Assembly: GCF_014651595.1 (NCBI RefSeq)
Contig: NZ_BMXE01000003.1
Location: 558,001-622,000, forward strand
Direction of reading: 5' to 3'
Length of the DNA stretch: 64,000 nucleotides
Source of the DNA: Pseudovibrio japonicus
GTDB lineage: Bacteria; Pseudomonadota; Alphaproteobacteria; Rhizobiales; Stappiaceae
A model generated the notes under the pieces. It saw only the letters and a list, made by a program, of their open reading frames with translations. It ran no database searches and was not told the DNA's origin. The position numbers and the translations under genes are program-made. Each line of letters opens with the position of its first letter. The first letter of the stretch is position 1. Positions 25,473 to 34,808 of the stretch are shown in pieces.

Positions 25473-25862
25473 AACAGCCATTCTCCATCAAAACTGACGG
25501 GGGAAAGGAGAGTTTGGCTCCATGGTGCTTACTGCCCGAGCGAAGCTGATGAAGACATTCCGGTCCATGATCTTGAATTGTGGTTTGCGGAAAAGCCCTC
25601 AGGATTTTCAGGGTTTGAGCTACAGCTTTTTTGGGAGGTGTAAAAGTGCAACTGTGCCAGCAGAATTAAACTCGCTGGCCCTTTCCTTCCGGGCGTGCTG
25701 GTCTTTTTGAGACCTTGCAAACCACAAATCTAGATCATGAGTACCCTTCCCCTGTTCTTCAGTTCCGAAAGGCTCCCGGTGTGGATGACGCTGGGAGACT
25801 TTCGGTGTTCAGCGAGAACTTGCAGAAGGTTTTAGATTAAATAAAATCGTATGAGTCTATTG

Positions 25863-25885
25863 CGTTATAGATTTTGTCTATAACG
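25863..25885. promoter_or_regulatory. Inverted-repeat operator upstream of the DUF3360 gene
   Basis: CGTTATAGA (25863-25871) - N5 - TCTATAACG (25877-25885): perfect 9-bp arms. It matches the dyad before the MFS gene in arms and spacer length; flanking bases (GAGTCTAT, GACTCTAT) are also similar. It lies about 390 nt before the DUF3360 start. Confidence 0.65.
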
Positions 25886-26024
25886 AGAAAAACTGCGACA
25901 TTATGGTCTATCTATTTGATTTTGCTAGATTGATGAGATTTTGGTGTTGTGAAATTTCAGTTTGCAATAACGTATTTAAAACAAAGATATAACAAAATTC
26001 GCTCATATTGGGCGTGTGCAACGC

Positions 26025-26051
26025 TTGATTTAGATCATGACCTATAGGTCA
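26025..26051. promoter_or_regulatory. FNR-like box abutting a 14-bp palindrome
   Basis: TTGAT-TTAG-ATCAT (26025-26038) matches the FNR/FnrL consensus TTGAT-N4-ATCAA at 9 of 10 positions. The next bases, TGACCTATAGGTCA (26038-26051), are a perfect 14-bp palindrome. The pair lies in the roughly 990-nt gap between the DUF3360 and trkH starts; no gene was seen elsewhere in that gap. Confidence 0.5.
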
Positions 26052-26464
26052 CATCCTGTCGCGGTAGAATGACTTATCGGTAGTATTGTCGCAGCACTGT
26101 GGGAATGTGCTAGCCAAGTGGTTTTGCGGGCTAAAATTGGCTGTGCAGTCGCCAAGTAGGCCATGCTATTGCGTTGAGCGCTGCACTCTGCTTTTGCACT
26201 TTGCTGGACTGAACTGGGTTCAATTAAAGAAAAAACTTGGCTGTGTGATACTTTTGGCGTAGATATGCGCACCATTCGGCCAGACCTTTTTACGGGTTCG
26301 GCTCATAGTTTCAGATTTTCACTTCCCAGTAACCTCGAAAATCATCAGACCGATTTGTTAGGCCGGCTTGCTGAGATGCTTAACCGAGTTTCTGTAGGAT
26401 TTGAGATTAAAACTTGTTGGTGCATTCGCCTTGGGGTGAAGCCCATCTTGAGATGAGAGATATT

Positions 26465-27907
26465 ATGGCGCTGGTGGGTCCCGTATTACGGGTGCTTGGA
26501 TACTTTATGGTTGGTCTGGCCATTTTGATGCTGGCGCCTGCATTTGTGGACATTTACTTTAGCAATCCTGACTGGATTGCGTTTGCGCTTTCCTCCTTGT
26601 TTGTTGGTCTGTTCGGCCTGCTGCTTGCTGTTTCAACGGCCAACTATGAAGTCACGCACTTAACCATCCGTCAGGCCTTTTTGCTGACTACGGCGTCATG
26701 GCTTGTGATGCCGATTTGTGGTGCTCTGCCGTTTCTCAGCCTTGGTATCGGTTTTGAGAATGCGTTTTTTGAGAGTGTGTCGGGCTTTACCACAACAGGC
26801 TCTACTGTTCTGATTGGTCTGGATGGTATGCCGCCGGGACTGTTGTTCTGGCGCTCATTGACCCAGTGGGTTGGCGGAGTGGGCATTATTGTTATGGCCA
26901 TGCTGCTCATGCCGCTGCTGCGTATTGGCGGTATGCAGCTGTTCCGGACCGAGAGTTCGGACCGGGGTGAGAAGATTGTTGCGCGGGCAACTGATCTGAC
27001 ACGCCTGATCAGCGGCGTTTACATCATGCTGACGCTGACTTGTGCGGTGCTTTATGTCTTTTCCGGCATGACGCCTTTTGATGCGGTGAACCATGCGATG
27101 ACTACTCTGTCATCAGGCGGTTTTTCCACCCACGATGCGTCCTTTGCCCATTTTGAGAACACGGCCGCCGAAGGGATTGCGATTGTCTTCATGATTGCCT
27201 CAGGGTTGCCGTTCGTGGTTCTGATCAAGTCTTTGACGAAGAATCCAATGGCGCTGTTTCAGGATCCGCAAGCACGCGCGTTTCTTTATTTGCTCGTCAT
27301 CCTGTCGTCTCTGACGGCGCTCTATCTTGGTATCGAGAATAACTTCACGTTCACACGCGCTGTTGTTGAGGCGATGTTTGTGGTGGTGTCCATCATCACG
27401 ACGACCGGTTACGGCTTGGGCGATTATACAGCGTGGGGTCCACCGATGATGGGCTTTTTCTTGATGCTGACCTTTATCGGTGGCTGTACTGGGTCAACCA
27501 GCGGCGGCATCAAGATCTTTCGGTTTATCGTCTTCTTTGGCACGGTCCGGGCGTATATGAACAAGATGATCCGGCCGGACCAGGTGGTTCCAGTACGATA
27601 CGGTGAGACGAACATTACGCCTGATCTTGCGTTCTCGGTTCTTGCTTTCCTCGTGGTTTATATGGCGACAGTGGGTCTGATCACTGTTCTTTTGGGGGGG
27701 CTTGGGCTGGATCTGATCACCGCGATGAGTGCGGCGACCACAGCGGTTTCGAATGTGGGGCCGGGTCTTGGGGATGTGATTGGGCCTGTCGGAAACTTCT
27801 CCGACATCCCAAGCAGCGCGAAGATTGTGCTTGCTGGGGCAATGCTGCTCGGACGGTTGGAACTGTTCACCGTGCTGGTGTTGTTTAACCCAGGATTTTG
27901 GCGGTAA
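26465..27907 (+). CDS. trkH: TrkH family potassium uptake protein, copy 1
   Basis: 480 residues from the ATG at 26465, which has GAGAG just upstream and aligns with the start of copy 2. It is a polytopic K+ channel subunit of the Trk/Ktr type. The four pore loops with their filter glycines are visible: SGFTTTGSTVL, TLSSGGFSTHD, TTTGYGLGDY and AVSNVGPGLG. TrkH is energised and gated by cytoplasmic TrkA, which is not in the window. It is followed after 236 nt by a closely similar paralogue. Confidence 0.94.
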   Translation: MALVGPVLRVLGYFMVGLAILMLAPAFVDIYFSNPDWIAFALSSLFVGLFGLLLAVSTANYEVTHLTIRQAFLLTTASWLVMPICGALPFLSLGIGFENAFFESVSGFTTTGSTVLIGLDGMPPGLLFWRSLTQWVGGVGIIVMAMLLMPLLRIGGMQLFRTESSDRGEKIVARATDLTRLISGVYIMLTLTCAVLYVFSGMTPFDAVNHAMTTLSSGGFSTHDASFAHFENTAAEGIAIVFMIASGLPFVVLIKSLTKNPMALFQDPQARAFLYLLVILSSLTALYLGIENNFTFTRAVVEAMFVVVSIITTTGYGLGDYTAWGPPMMGFFLMLTFIGGCTGSTSGGIKIFRFIVFFGTVRAYMNKMIRPDQVVPVRYGETNITPDLAFSVLAFLVVYMATVGLITVLLGGLGLDLITAMSAATTAVSNVGPGLGDVIGPVGNFSDIPSSAKIVLAGAMLLGRLELFTVLVLFNPGFWR

Positions 27908-28143
27908 CGCTTCTTTACCCACAAACATGGGAGATCGCGCTGCGTCAACATATTCAAATGTTTGCCCGCAATCTTACTGTGTGAGTAAGTTTTTACCCGA
28001 TTAATTCAATTGCCAGATATCACTAAGTGCCCTAAAACCAGTCTCCAACAGATATTTAAGAGTACGCCGTTCCAATCTCGTCCGTGACGGGACACTATGT
28101 GGCTAGCGGGCGGGCTAATTTGGGTTTCATGTCGGCGGTATAG

Positions 28144-29595
28144 ATGTTGGTTTCAATACGACCGGTTTTAAGTGTGCTTGGGTACCTTTATGTCGGCCTT
28201 GCTGCTGCTATGCTCATCCCGGCCCTTGTGGATGTTGTGTCGCGTAACGCTGACTGGCAAGCCTTTATCATTTCAGCGCTCATTACCGGTCTTGTTGGCA
28301 TGCTGTTCATCGTCGCCATGGGTGGTGCGCTACGTGACGGGTTGGATACACGCCAGACTTTCATCCTGACAACACTGTGCTGGGTAACACTGCCTGCCTT
28401 CGGTGCGCTGCCGTTTTTGTGGCTTGGTATTGCGTATGTGGATGCGGCGTTCGAGGCTGTGTCCGGGTTTACCACCACTGGTTCGACTGTACTGACAGGG
28501 CTTGACTCGCTGCCGCCGGGCTTGCTGGTCTGGCGCTCCTTGATGCAGTGGATGGGCGGTGTTGGTATTGTCGTTATGGCGATTGTGCTTTTACCGTTCC
28601 TGCGCATTGGCGGAATGCAGTTGTTTCAGACAGAGAGCTCTGACCAAAGCGAAAAGATTGTCAGCCGTTCTGTAGAGTTGATCCGGTTGATTGGCCTGAC
28701 TTATTTGCTGCTGACCAGTATTTGCATTGTGCTCTTCTGGTTCTCCGGGATGACTATGTTTGACGCGGTCAACCACGGAATGACCACGATCGCAACAGGT
28801 GGCTATTCCACTCATGATAACTCCTTTGGTTATTTTACAAACCCGGTGACCGGGTGGATTGCCGTGGTTTTCATGATTGTCGGGGCGCTGCCGTTTGTGT
28901 TGATCATTCAGTCCTTGCGCGGTCAACCGATGAGGCTGTGGCTGGATCCGCAGGTGCGGGCGTTTTTGTGGCTGGTTGGACTGATTTCTCTTGCTCTGAC
29001 AATCTATCTTGGAACCTCCGGGAATGCTGATAGTTTTGGCAGTGCGCTTTTGCAGTCTGCGTTCAACGTGACTTCTGTGATCACCGGTACCGGCTATGCC
29101 ATGGGGGATTACACAGCCTGGGGTGCGCCGGTGATTGGTCTGGCGTTCCTTTTGAAGTTTGTGGGCGGGTGTACCGGGTCGACAACGGGCGGCATCAAGA
29201 TCTTCCGCTTTCTCGTCTTCTTTGGCACTGTGATCGCGCATATGCGCCGTATGGTACGCCCGAACCGGGTGATCACGGTGAGCTACGGTAATACGCGCCT
29301 TACGCCGGAACTGACATTTTCTGTTCTCGCGTTCCTTGTGGTCTATATTGGTACCGTTGGTATTCTCACGCTGATCCTGTCACTGTTCCATCTGGATCTG
29401 GTGACCGCTGTTTCTGCTGCTGCCACGTCCGTTGGCAATGTTGGACCGGGCCTTGGCTCCGTGATCGGGCCGTCCGGCACCTTTGCGGCGCTGCCTGATC
29501 CTGTGAAATGGATTTTGTGTGCAGCCATGTTGCTGGGACGTCTGGAGCTGTTTACAGTGCTGATCCTGCTGGACCCTGATTTCTGGTCCAAATAA
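28144..29595 (+). CDS. trkH: TrkH family potassium uptake protein, copy 2
   Basis: 483 residues, colinear with copy 1 from MLVSIRPVLSVLGY to the final FTVLILLDPDFW, so the two arose by tandem duplication. The pore loops are SGFTTTGSTVL, TIATGGYSTHD, TGTGYAMGDY and SVGNVGPGLG. The second and third loops differ from copy 1, which may change ion selectivity or regulation. sfsA follows after 24 nt and is probably co-transcribed. Confidence 0.94.
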   Translation: MLVSIRPVLSVLGYLYVGLAAAMLIPALVDVVSRNADWQAFIISALITGLVGMLFIVAMGGALRDGLDTRQTFILTTLCWVTLPAFGALPFLWLGIAYVDAAFEAVSGFTTTGSTVLTGLDSLPPGLLVWRSLMQWMGGVGIVVMAIVLLPFLRIGGMQLFQTESSDQSEKIVSRSVELIRLIGLTYLLLTSICIVLFWFSGMTMFDAVNHGMTTIATGGYSTHDNSFGYFTNPVTGWIAVVFMIVGALPFVLIIQSLRGQPMRLWLDPQVRAFLWLVGLISLALTIYLGTSGNADSFGSALLQSAFNVTSVITGTGYAMGDYTAWGAPVIGLAFLLKFVGGCTGSTTGGIKIFRFLVFFGTVIAHMRRMVRPNRVITVSYGNTRLTPELTFSVLAFLVVYIGTVGILTLILSLFHLDLVTAVSAAATSVGNVGPGLGSVIGPSGTFAALPDPVKWILCAAMLLGRLELFTVLILLDPDFWSK

Positions 29596-29619
29596 TCTAG
29601 CTAGTTTTGGAAGGTCGTC

Positions 29620-30324
29620 ATGCGATTTGATGTGCCGCTGGTTACGGGCCAGTTGATTAAGCGTTACAAACGGTTTTTGGCAGATGTGACGCTGGATGAC
29701 GGCGGGACCGAGGTGACCGCACATTGCGCGAATTCTGGTTCCATGATGGGTCTCAAAGAGCCAGGCATCAAAGTGTGGCTGACGCCGAATGATGATCCAA
29801 AGCGCAAGCTGAAATACTCATGGGAAATGCTCGAGATTGATGGTGCAATGGTGGGCATCAACACCAGTCGCCCGAATGGCCTTGTTGAAGAGGCGATTGA
29901 GGCTGGTCGCATTCCAGAACTGACCGGCTACGACAAGCTGCGCCGGGAAGTGAAGTACGGTAAGAATTCGCGCATTGATATCCTGCTGGAAGGCGAAGAC
30001 GACAAGCGCACCTATGTTGAGGTGAAGAACGTTACGCTGGCTCGTGAAGATGGCGTTGCAGAATTTCCTGATGCGGTGACTGCTCGTGGTGCGAAGCATC
30101 TGGATGAGCTCTCTGATATGGTTCGTGAAGGTCACCGCGCTGCCATGGTGTTTCTAATCCAGCGTGATGACTGCGATGCGCTTGTTCTGGCCCGTGATAT
30201 TGATCCTAAGTACGGCGAGGCATTTGATGCGGCTGTGAAAGCAGGCGTTGAAGTCTATGCAATTGGTTGCCGCCTGACGGCGGATGAGATCATCGCTGAT
30301 CGCGCCATCAAGGTGCGGTGTTAA
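29620..30324 (+). CDS. sfsA: SfsA family protein
   Basis: 234 residues, the normal length. Family blocks seen are RYKRFLADV, AHCANSGSM, NTSRPN, YGKNSRIDILL, YVEVKNVTL and EFPDAVTARGAKHL. The E. coli protein was linked to sugar fermentation and has an OB-fold and a PD-(D/E)xK nuclease-like domain; the acidic residues of that site (Asp in RIDILL, Glu-x-Lys in VEVK) are present. GGAAGG precedes the ATG. It follows trkH copy 2 closely. Confidence 0.94.
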   Translation: MRFDVPLVTGQLIKRYKRFLADVTLDDGGTEVTAHCANSGSMMGLKEPGIKVWLTPNDDPKRKLKYSWEMLEIDGAMVGINTSRPNGLVEEAIEAGRIPELTGYDKLRREVKYGKNSRIDILLEGEDDKRTYVEVKNVTLAREDGVAEFPDAVTARGAKHLDELSDMVREGHRAAMVFLIQRDDCDALVLARDIDPKYGEAFDAAVKAGVEVYAIGCRLTADEIIADRAIKVRC

Positions 30325-30848
30325 AGCGGATGAGAACCTAACTTTTGGTGGGTGTTCTCCTGCACTGAACGCACCACATGGCCTTCCATGCAGTGTTGAA
30401 CCAGAGTTCCCGGAAATCGGGATGAGCAAGGCGGCAGGCGATGCCTGCGCTAATTGTTAGAAATGAGTCTTCGGCATCAGCTATCGCCTTGCCCGGATGT
30501 TTTTGTAGGAGGCTATGGCCAAGGTCCAAAAGACACTGTGTATGGCACATCTCGCAGAGAAGTGTCAGCAGTGCTGGTGCCCTTTGGTTCGGCCGCGCAT
30601 CCTCCCGCCCCAACACTCATGGCGCTTGGGCAACCTCCACGGACCTGCTGCGAAATGCGTTACCTCTCACAGTAGCCCCATCCAGCCTGCGACCAACTGA
30701 CGGACGGTCCGTCAGCAGCCCATTACGCAGGCATAGGATTAGTATGACTTTATATTTGGGGGAGGGGATAAATATTCTCAGGTATAGCTGAGTTGGCTCG
30801 AGCGCTGTCTAATCTGCTGTGGCCTTGATGGGCTGAGGCGCGAATGAA
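30325..30848. other. Gap with a palindromic operator but no intact gene
   Basis: Several open frames overlap here on both strands, and none has both a ribosome-binding site and recognisable family features. The only sharp signal is the TetR-like palindrome at 30697-30715. The region may be a decayed gene with its operator. Confidence 0.45.
30697..30715. promoter_or_regulatory. 19-bp palindrome resembling a TetR-family operator
   Basis: CTGACGGAC-G-GTCCGTCAG, perfect 9-bp arms around one central base. GAC/GTC-rich dyads of this size are typical of TetR-family sites. No tetR gene lies beside it. Confidence 0.5.
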
Positions 30849-30876
30849 AAAGCCTCGGCGGTGAGGCCGAGGCTTT
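30849..30876 (-). terminator. Terminator of the gpt operon
   Basis: AAAGCCTCGGC / GCCGAGGCTTT, 11-bp perfect stem with a 6-nt loop, 30 nt beyond the gpt stop, followed by T residues on the minus strand. Confidence 0.88.
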
Positions 30877-30906
30877 GAAACTCTTATGCAGAATTCCTAT
30901 GGCTGA

Positions 30907-31410
30907 TTAGCCTGCGGTATCCTTGGAGATTGGTGGCTGGAACTGCATGCCCAGATCCCATGGGAAGTAGACCCATGTGTCCTGTGAGACTTCAGTTACG
31001 ATGGTATCAGCCAGATCGCGGCCCATTGGCTTGGCGTAGACGGTTGCAAAGTGTGCTTTTGGCAGCATTTCGCGAACTACTTTTGCAGTTTTTCCGGTAT
31101 CGACCAGATCGTCGATAATGAGAATACCTTCGCCGTCGTTGCCACCGATCACTTTTGGATCGATTGGCTTGATGACCTTCAAGTCACCCTGATCGTCGTA
31201 GTCGTGGTAGGAGGCGATGCAAACTGTTTCGATGGTGCGAACACCCAACTCGCGTGCAATAATGCCAGCTGGAACAAGACCACCACGTGTGATGGCTACA
31301 ATCGCTTTAAATTCGCCCTTGTCGGCGAGGCGCCAAGAGAGGGCACGGCAATCGCGGTGGAATTGGTCCCAAGAGACCGGGAATGCTTTGGATTGCTGCT
31401 GATTATCCAT
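30907..31410 (-). CDS. gpt: Xanthine (guanine) phosphoribosyltransferase
   Basis: 167 residues. The enzyme salvages xanthine and guanine with PRPP. The PRPP loop [14 protein letters not shown] (about 95-108) with its two acidic residues is intact, as are the base-side blocks [16 protein letters not shown] and WVYFPWD. It starts 10 nt after the cinA-like stop and has GAAAGAAGA upstream, so it is the last gene of a four-gene minus-strand operon that ends in a strong hairpin. Confidence 0.95.
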   Translation of the reverse strand: MDNQQQSKAFPVSWDQFHRDCRALSWRLADKGEFKAIVAITRGGLVPAGIIARELGVRTIETVCIASYHDYDDQGDLKVIKPIDPKVIGGNDGEGILIIDDLVDTGKTAKVVREMLPKAHFATVYAKPMGRDLADTIVTEVSQDTWVYFPWDLGMQFQPPISKDTAG

Positions 31411-31420
31411 GTGTCTTCTT

Positions 31421-32161
31421 TCAAAGATATTTTGTCTTTGCAGCTTCTACGGCTGCTCGGACGGCTTCACTGGCCTGTTCCAGTACATCATTTGACCTAG
31501 ATCGCACAACAACCTGTGTGGAAAATACTCCATCTTTTGACTGCGGATACGAGCCAATTGACGTTTGGGGGAAGTTTTTCTGGATTTCCCCTAGGTCGGG
31601 GGCAATGCGACTCTCAGGAAGAGGGGCCTCAATTGTTACTGAAAGCATTTTTTGACCGGTTTTTAGTGTCGGTACGATCGCATCAAACATTGCCTGCATG
31701 ATGGTTGGAACGCCTGCCATGACGTGGACGTTTTCCATTCTGAAACCCGGTGCAATGGAGACCTTGTTTTCTATCAGGTCGGCACCCTCGGGAATGCGCG
31801 CCATACGCTGACGGGCAGGGGTGAACTCTCCCGGCCCATAAAAATCTTCCAGCAGCTTATAAGCGCGTGGGTCCAGATCAATAGGAACGTCAAAGGCTTT
31901 GGCGATTGCTTCTGCCGTGATGTCATCATGGGTGGGGCCGATGCCGCCGGAGGTGAAGACATAGGTGTATTCGGCACGCAGAGCGTTGACAGCCTCGACG
32001 ATCTTTTCCTGAACATCGGGGACCACGCGGACCTCACAAAGGTCTATACCGATGTCTGTCAGGTAGGACGCCAGGAAGCCGATATTCTTGTCTTTGGTCC
32101 GGCCCGACAGGATTTCGTCGCCAATGACGACATACCCAGCTGTGATGATTTCATTGGTCAT
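31421..32161 (-). CDS. CinA N-terminal domain protein (molybdopterin-binding fold)
   Basis: 246 residues from the ATG at 32161; the upstream extension in frame is basic and unsupported. The MoCF/MogA-like fold is clear: [39 protein letters not shown] and the [15 protein letters not shown] block. In the CinA family this domain has ADP-ribose/NAD-derived pyrophosphatase activity. The C-terminal nicotinamide mononucleotide deamidase domain of full CinA is absent, which is common in alphaproteobacterial copies. Neighbours are a monooxygenase upstream and gpt 10 nt downstream. Confidence 0.88.
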   Translation of the reverse strand: MTNEIITAGYVVIGDEILSGRTKDKNIGFLASYLTDIGIDLCEVRVVPDVQEKIVEAVNALRAEYTYVFTSGGIGPTHDDITAEAIAKAFDVPIDLDPRAYKLLEDFYGPGEFTPARQRMARIPEGADLIENKVSIAPGFRMENVHVMAGVPTIMQAMFDAIVPTLKTGQKMLSVTIEAPLPESRIAPDLGEIQKNFPQTSIGSYPQSKDGVFSTQVVVRSRSNDVLEQASEAVRAAVEAAKTKYL

Positions 32162-32220
32162 GGCGTTTTTGTATTCCTGACTAGATCGGGCCTGACTATG
32201 TCGGGCTCTGATAGTTTGTT

Positions 32221-33420
32221 TTAGTTGGTGGTGTCTTCCGGTGTCCATTCATAGACCCAGTTCAAACGATCAAGAAGCTGGGTTGGTGTGTTGGATCTCA
32301 TAACAAGGTCGCGCGCAATGCGTAGCGGGAAGCCCATGTGGTAGACCCAGTCGTTTTTCTTCACGAGCTTGGCCATCTTATCAATGCGTGGCCGGCGTGC
32401 CGCCTCGTAGGCTTGTAGGGCCTGTGGTGTTGCGCCGTGTTTGTCGACCATTTTGGATAGGACTGCCGCATCCTCAATTGCCATGGCCGCTCCTTGCGCG
32501 GAAAACGGCAGGATGGCGTGGGCTGCATCACCAATGAGAGTGACGGGGCCTTTTGTCCACGCAGGGCGGGTATCCACCTCACACAGGGACCAGCGGGTCC
32601 ATGTGTCCGGCAGGTAGACAAGGCGCAGAGCGTCCGGTGTCCAGTTGCGGAAGTGTTTGCGCACATGATCGCGCCCGACCGGGTGGGACCAGGTGTCTTC
32701 CTCCCATTTTTCTTTGGCGATGGCGACGATATTGAGCAGCTTACCGTTCTTAATCGGGTACTGGACCAGGTGAGCGTCGCGTGCCAACCAGAGGCCAGAG
32801 GTGCTGAGCAGGTGCTCCAGATCAAACGGTGGTTCTGCTGTTGCTCTGTAGGCCACAAAGCCAGTGTGTTTGGCTGGCGCTCCGCCCACAGTGTTCTGGC
32901 GGATCTTGGAGCGCACCCCGTCAGCTCCAACGAGCAGGTCGAACTGCTCCGGCGTATCGGCCAGAGGCTGTGAGAATGCCGGGCCCATGAGCTTGATTCT
33001 TTCACCGCTGATCTCAGCACTTTCGATAGGGGTGCCCAGATGCAACGTGATCTCCGGTGTGTTCAGGACAGCATCCAGCAGCAGTTGCTGCAGGTCTGCG
33101 CGGTGGATCACGTAATAAGGCGCGCCGTAACGGTCTTCTGCAATGCGCCCAAGCGGGACTGTGGCAAGTTGCGAGCCGTCATGACCGGAGCGAATGTTGA
33201 CGCTGGCCGGGGAGACTGATCTGGACATGAGGGCAGGGCCTAAACCGAGCGCCTGCAAGCACCTCATTGCGTTGGGTGATAACTGAAGTCCCGCACCGAC
33301 CTCGGAAAGCTCTGGAGCCGCGTCGAACAGGAAAACACTGTGGCCCTTACGGGCAAGGTATAACGCAGCTGTAAGTCCGGCGATCCCGGCTCCTGCGATA
33401 GCGATATTTTTGGGTATCAT
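32221..33420 (-). CDS. FAD-dependent monooxygenase (salicylate hydroxylase-like)
   Basis: 399 residues, single-component class A flavin monooxygenase length. The N-terminal GAGIAGLTAALYLARKG dinucleotide motif, the central DG motif (LLVGADGVRSKIR) and the FAD-ribityl GD motif (LIGDAAHAILPFSAQGA) are all present. Substrates of this family are aromatic acids or similar rings; nothing here fixes the substrate. It is the second gene of the zinc finger-monooxygenase-cinA-gpt run. The cinA start is 59 nt after its stop. Confidence 0.9.
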   Translation of the reverse strand: MIPKNIAIAGAGIAGLTAALYLARKGHSVFLFDAAPELSEVGAGLQLSPNAMRCLQALGLGPALMSRSVSPASVNIRSGHDGSQLATVPLGRIAEDRYGAPYYVIHRADLQQLLLDAVLNTPEITLHLGTPIESAEISGERIKLMGPAFSQPLADTPEQFDLLVGADGVRSKIRQNTVGGAPAKHTGFVAYRATAEPPFDLEHLLSTSGLWLARDAHLVQYPIKNGKLLNIVAIAKEKWEEDTWSHPVGRDHVRKHFRNWTPDALRLVYLPDTWTRWSLCEVDTRPAWTKGPVTLIGDAAHAILPFSAQGAAMAIEDAAVLSKMVDKHGATPQALQAYEAARRPRIDKMAKLVKKNDWVYHMGFPLRIARDLVMRSNTPTQLLDRLNWVYEWTPEDTTN

Positions 33421-33519
33421 TGCGCAGCTTGCCTGCCGTGCTTTGCCCGAGTTATTGGGGGTTCAGGCAAAGCAGCGAGATTGATGAGTGTTGGAATTAT
33501 CGTTCAAGTGACACGGCGC

Positions 33520-33765
33520 TTAGGCTGCGTCAGGTGTCCATACACAATCAGCCGGGTTGGATTCCTTGGCACCCAGTTTTGGATCGTAGTGATAAAGGGT
33601 AGAGCAGTACGGGCAGATCACATTGTCATCTGCACCCATATCAAGGAAAATGTGCGGATGATCGAGTGGTGGTTTTGCACCGATGCACATGAACTCTTTG
33701 GCGCCAATTTTGATGGCATCAACGCCAATGGTGTTGTGGAAATGAGGTACGACATTATCGGCCAT
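33520..33765 (-). CDS. Small zinc-finger protein (NDUFS6-like)
   Basis: 81 residues from the ATG at 33765, chosen because the family starts with MAD(N/S)VxPHFHN. Zinc ligands are in EFMCIGAK, DHPHIFLDMG and ICPYCSTLY. The fold is that of the complex I accessory subunit NDUFS6, and free-standing copies are common in alphaproteobacteria. It leads the operon with the flavin monooxygenase (99 nt downstream). A role in respiratory complex I is suggested by homology only. Confidence 0.85.
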   Translation of the reverse strand: MADNVVPHFHNTIGVDAIKIGAKEFMCIGAKPPLDHPHIFLDMGADDNVICPYCSTLYHYDPKLGAKESNPADCVWTPDAA

Positions 33766-34055
33766 TGTTTCGCCAAGCTCCATGGAACAGAAATTTGCCG
33801 CCGACAATAAATTGGTTCTGTGCAAAAAAACAGGTTTTCCTGAAAAATGATTGCGTTAGAGCGTGTGCGGTCCACAACTGTACCGAAGTTCATTGCGATG
33901 GATTGCGTTTTTTGGGTGGATTCAGCGTTGGTTTGTTCTGTGTGAATAGGTGAGGGACTAATCCAAATTGATAGGCCTTTGGTCTTTTCTTTCTTGATAG
34001 TTACATTTACGCTCCCATGATCCCATAGTTTTCCTTTACGTAAACGTTAGGTAAT

Positions 34056-34808
34056 ATGCCAATATTCAACAATAACGATCATCCTATCGCTTATCTTGAT
34101 GAAGGAGAGGGCGATCCAATCCTGCTGATCCACGGATTCGCATCCAATAAACTTATCAACTGGGTGTATCCTGGTTGGGTTGATCTGCTGGTGAAGGATG
34201 GCCGTCGTGTGATCGCGATTGATAATCGCGGTCATGGCGAAAGTCATAAATATTACAATGCCGAGGACTATGGCGCGCCAGTCATGGCTGAGGACGCCCT
34301 GAAACTGCTCGATCATCTTTATATCGATCGGGCGGACCTGTTTGGCTACTCCATGGGCACGCGTATCTCCGTGTTTTGCGCTGTGCAGGCGCCGGACCGA
34401 GTGCGTTCGCTGACGCTTGGTGGTTTGGGTTATGGCCTGATCTCCGGTGTCGGGAATCCTCAGCCGATCATTGATGCCCTGTTGGCTGACAAACTTTCAG
34501 ATGTGACGGATCGGGGCGCTCGTATGTTCAGAGCGTTTGCTGAACAGACCAAGTCTGATCGTCGGGCGCTGGCTGCGTGTATGCAATCTGCCCGTACGCC
34601 GATTTCTGAGGAGATGGTGTCGACGATTACGGCGCCAACGCTGGTTGCGGTTGGCACTGATGATGATGTGGCAGGCGATCCGCAGGCCCTCGTGGATGTG
34701 ATGCAAAACGCCAGTTATCTGGAAATCCCCAACAAGGATCATATGACCTCTGTTGGCGATAAGGTTTTCAAAAAAGGTACATTAGAGTTTTTGGAGCAAT
34801 TTTCATGA
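34056..34808 (+). CDS. Alpha/beta hydrolase
   Basis: 250 residues. The fold's elements are in order: oxyanion strand LLIHGFASN, IDNRGHGES, nucleophile elbow GYSMGTR (Ser about 97), acid region VGTDDDVAG, and catalytic His in NKDHMTSV near the C-terminus. No signal peptide, so cytoplasmic. The substrate is not evident. Its stop overlaps the start of the next hydrolase in ATGA, so the two are translationally coupled. They are not close copies of each other. Confidence 0.9.
   Translation: MPIFNNNDHPIAYLDEGEGDPILLIHGFASNKLINWVYPGWVDLLVKDGRRVIAIDNRGHGESHKYYNAEDYGAPVMAEDALKLLDHLYIDRADLFGYSMGTRISVFCAVQAPDRVRSLTLGGLGYGLISGVGNPQPIIDALLADKLSDVTDRGARMFRAFAEQTKSDRRALAACMQSARTPISEEMVSTITAPTLVAVGTDDDVAGDPQALVDVMQNASYLEIPNKDHMTSVGDKVFKKGTLEFLEQFS

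Noticed and set aside
30338-30616. 92-codon minus-strand frame with a CxxCH motif (CEMCH)
   Set aside because: The heme-like motif stands alone, there is no signal peptide and no ribosome-binding site; overlapping frames on the other strand are equally open.
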